Shown here piece after piece: positions 62,896-64,000 of a DNA stretch of 64,000 nt. Both the position numbers and the translations under genes were made by a program. The first letter of the stretch is position 1, and each line of letters starts with the position of its first letter. Source of the DNA: Pigmentiphaga sp. (GTDB lineage Bacteria; Pseudomonadota; Gammaproteobacteria; Burkholderiales; Burkholderiaceae_B). Where the stretch lies: contig JALOAI010000002.1 in NCBI GenBank assembly GCA_023228945.1, positions 1-64,000 on the forward strand, given 5' to 3'. The notes under the pieces are model-generated. The model had not been told where the DNA came from. It saw only the letters and a program-made list of their open reading frames with translations, and did no database searches.

Positions 62896-63261
62896 ATGCG
62901 ACCTTACCGCCTGGCAACTGCCGCACAAGCAGATCTGATCGATATTTTCGTCTGGACACACGAGAACTTCGGTGAACAAGCGCGTCTACGCTATGAAGCT
63001 CTGGTCGTCACCGCGCTGCGCGATATCGCTGCAGCTCCCGAACGGGTCGGCAGCATCAAGCGGCCCGAACTGGGTGAGGGAGTCCGCTCCTGGCACTTGC
63101 GCCTGAGCCGGGACCGCGAGCGCCATGTCAGCGGCATCGTGCGCCGGCCCCGGCATCTCCTGATCTACCGGCTGGAATCCGATGTGGTTGCCATCGGTCG
63201 AGTGCTGTATGACGGAATGGAACTGTCACGGCACCTGAACCCCGGTACTTCTTGGGGCTGA
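62896..63261 (+). CDS. parE: ParE-family toxin
   Basis: A 121-residue RelE/ParE-fold protein: YRLATAAQADLIDIFVWTHE, NFGEQARLRYEALVVTALRD, IAAAPERVGSIKRPELGEGV, then RHVSGIVRRPRHLLIYRLES and VVAIGRVLYDGMELSRHL. The GRVLYDGMELSRHL ending is typical of ParE toxins, which poison DNA gyrase. Slightly longer than usual (~100). ATG 62896 is close after the copy C repeat. The stop codon merges with the start of repeat copy D. Confidence 0.87.
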   Translation: MRPYRLATAAQADLIDIFVWTHENFGEQARLRYEALVVTALRDIAAAPERVGSIKRPELGEGVRSWHLRLSRDRERHVSGIVRRPRHLLIYRLESDVVAIGRVLYDGMELSRHLNPGTSWG

Positions 63262-63382
63262 CCACGCGACCAAGCGTAAGCCTCGCCGCTCACGACAAGG
63301 TCAGCGAGGCCAAACCGGCTGGAGCCGAGGGCTCCCCGTATGGTGGCGGAGAAACTCTGCCCGAAAGGCCGGAATTTTTCAC
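63261..63382 (+). repeat. 122-bp structured repeat, copy D (plus orientation)
   Basis: It starts ACCACGCGACCAAGCGTAAG and ends TCTGCCCGAAAGGCCGGAAT followed by TTTTTCAC, a more diverged version of copies A and B. It begins directly at the parE stop. Thus parDE is bracketed by direct copies B and D, with C in the middle. Confidence 0.8.
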
Positions 63383-63390
63383 TGTTGAAT

Positions 63391-63404
63391 GTTAGTATAC
63401 TAAC
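63391..63404. promoter_or_regulatory. Perfect 14-bp palindrome upstream of the last Bug gene
   Basis: GTTAGTATACTAAC is a perfect palindrome 51 bp before the ATG of the Bug gene. Its half-site TTAG(T/A)TA recalls the phthalate-region operator TTAGATATCTAA but is not identical. Probably an operator for a MarR or GntR-type regulator, possibly encoded outside the window. Confidence 0.55.
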
Positions 63405-63454
63405 CAAAAGCCAGCCCCCATCGGGGCGGCTTCGTTTTCATAGGAGATCCTCCC

Positions 63455-64000
63455 ATGCGTCCTCACTGGATAAAAAAAAGTCTGGTCGCGTTGGCCGCCA
63501 GCGCCGCTTCGCTCTCGGCCGCCGCCTGGCCGACCCAGCCCATCACCCTGGTGGTGCCCTACACCCCGGGCACCGGCATCGATATCATCGCGCGCCAGTT
63601 GTCGGCCAATCTCGCGCCCGTACTGGGCCAGGCCGTGATCGTGGACAACGTGGCGGGCGCCAGCGGCAACATTGGCAGTGAGCGGGCCTCGCGCGCCAAG
63701 CCGGACGGCCACACCTTGCTGGTGCAGGTCAACACCCTGGTGATGAACAAAAGCCTGTACAAGAACCTGCCCTACGATCCGGTGAACGACTTCGATCCCG
63801 TCGCCCAGACTTCCTGGGGCACGCTGTTGCTGGTCACCAATCCCGACGTCCAGAAAGCCACCACGGTTGAGGAAGTGATCAACCAGGCCAAGGCCGATCC
63901 GGGCAAGTACACCTATGCCACCCCCGGCGTGGGCACCCCGCATCACCTGTCGATGGCGCTGTTCCTGCAGCAAAGCGACACCGACATGCTGCATGTACCC
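63455..64000 (+). CDS. Bug/TctC-family periplasmic solute receptor, 3' part outside window
   Basis: The frame from ATG 63455 stays open to the window end, 182 codons. AGGAG lies eight bases before. A signal peptide (KKSLVALAASAASLSAAA) is followed by WPTQPITLVVPYTPGTGIDI, IARQLSANLAPVLGQAVIVD, NVAGASGNIGSERASRAKPD and YATPGVGTPHHLSMALFL, all Bug motifs. It is the fourth Bug receptor in the window. The ligand and downstream genes are not visible. Confidence 0.88.
   Translation, partial: MRPHWIKKSLVALAASAASLSAAAWPTQPITLVVPYTPGTGIDIIARQLSANLAPVLGQAVIVDNVAGASGNIGSERASRAKPDGHTLLVQVNTLVMNKSLYKNLPYDPVNDFDPVAQTSWGTLLLVTNPDVQKATTVEEVINQAKADPGKYTYATPGVGTPHHLSMALFLQQSDTDMLHVP

Noticed and set aside
61223..63382. 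Repeats considered as CRISPR or composite IS ends
   Set aside because: Units of 122 bp with gene-sized, unrelated intervals do not fit CRISPR, and no transposase lies between them.

Overview
The window is high-GC DNA with very dense gene packing. It looks like a chromosome segment of a beta-proteobacterium of the Alcaligenaceae (Bordetella/Achromobacter-like). This assignment is an inference, resting on four separate Bug/TctC-type periplasmic receptors, many stand-alone LysR/MarR/IclR regulators and the style of the catabolic operons. No rRNA, tRNA or CRISPR array was seen.

Layout. (1) 1-1940 is a gene graveyard: the start of an IS200/IS605 TnpB gene, a thiolase fragment with an in-frame TGA, an IS3-family remnant and two LysR 3' fragments. 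(2) 1985-10481 holds an HMG-CoA-lyase-like gene, a TerC-family gene behind a yybP-ykoY-type leader with a terminator, ChaC, a racemase/VOC pair, and a divergent TRAP transporter operon ending in an IclR regulator. (3) 10572-17856 holds a Bug receptor with a ketopantoate-reductase-like gene and a divergent LysR gene, a 185-bp MITE with TA ends, an MscS channel, and a DISM-type histidine kinase with its response regulator. (4) 17920-20487 encodes a large DUF4214 protein, probably exported. (5) 20521-37713 is an iron-siderophore region. It has two IroE-like esterases, a FecCD/ATPase/binding-protein ABC importer, an Sfp-type PPTase, a 2,3-dihydroxybenzoate-AMP ligase, a free aryl carrier protein, a C-A-T-TE NRPS whose A-domain code reads as serine, an MFS exporter, a YncE-like beta-propeller, cytochrome b561 and a SIP-family reductase. 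Enzymes making dihydroxybenzoate (EntC/B/A type) and a TonB receptor are absent from the window.

(6) 37780-40655 holds an HSL-type esterase and a ThDP enzyme. (7) 40831-48667 is a phthalate-type regulon: MarR, dihydrodiol dehydrogenase and reductase on the minus strand, and a Bug receptor, TauE-like permease, hemerythrin, Rieske oxygenase and dihydroxyphthalate decarboxylase on the plus strand. Two copies of the same 12-bp palindrome sit in front of the separate transcription units. (8) 48716-57522 holds a DUF442 protein, polyphosphate kinase, a DUF2946-like protein, a tandem PCu(A)C copper chaperone, diaminopimelate dehydrogenase, Pta and AckA, and a Bug receptor. (9) 57519-61075 is a minus-strand DUF35 / thiolase / feruloyl-CoA-synthetase-like cluster. 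(10) 61223-63382 is a repeat-rich patch: 122-bp structured repeats lie in inverted orientation around a LysR gene and in direct orientation around a ParD/ParE toxin-antitoxin pair. The window ends inside another Bug receptor gene.
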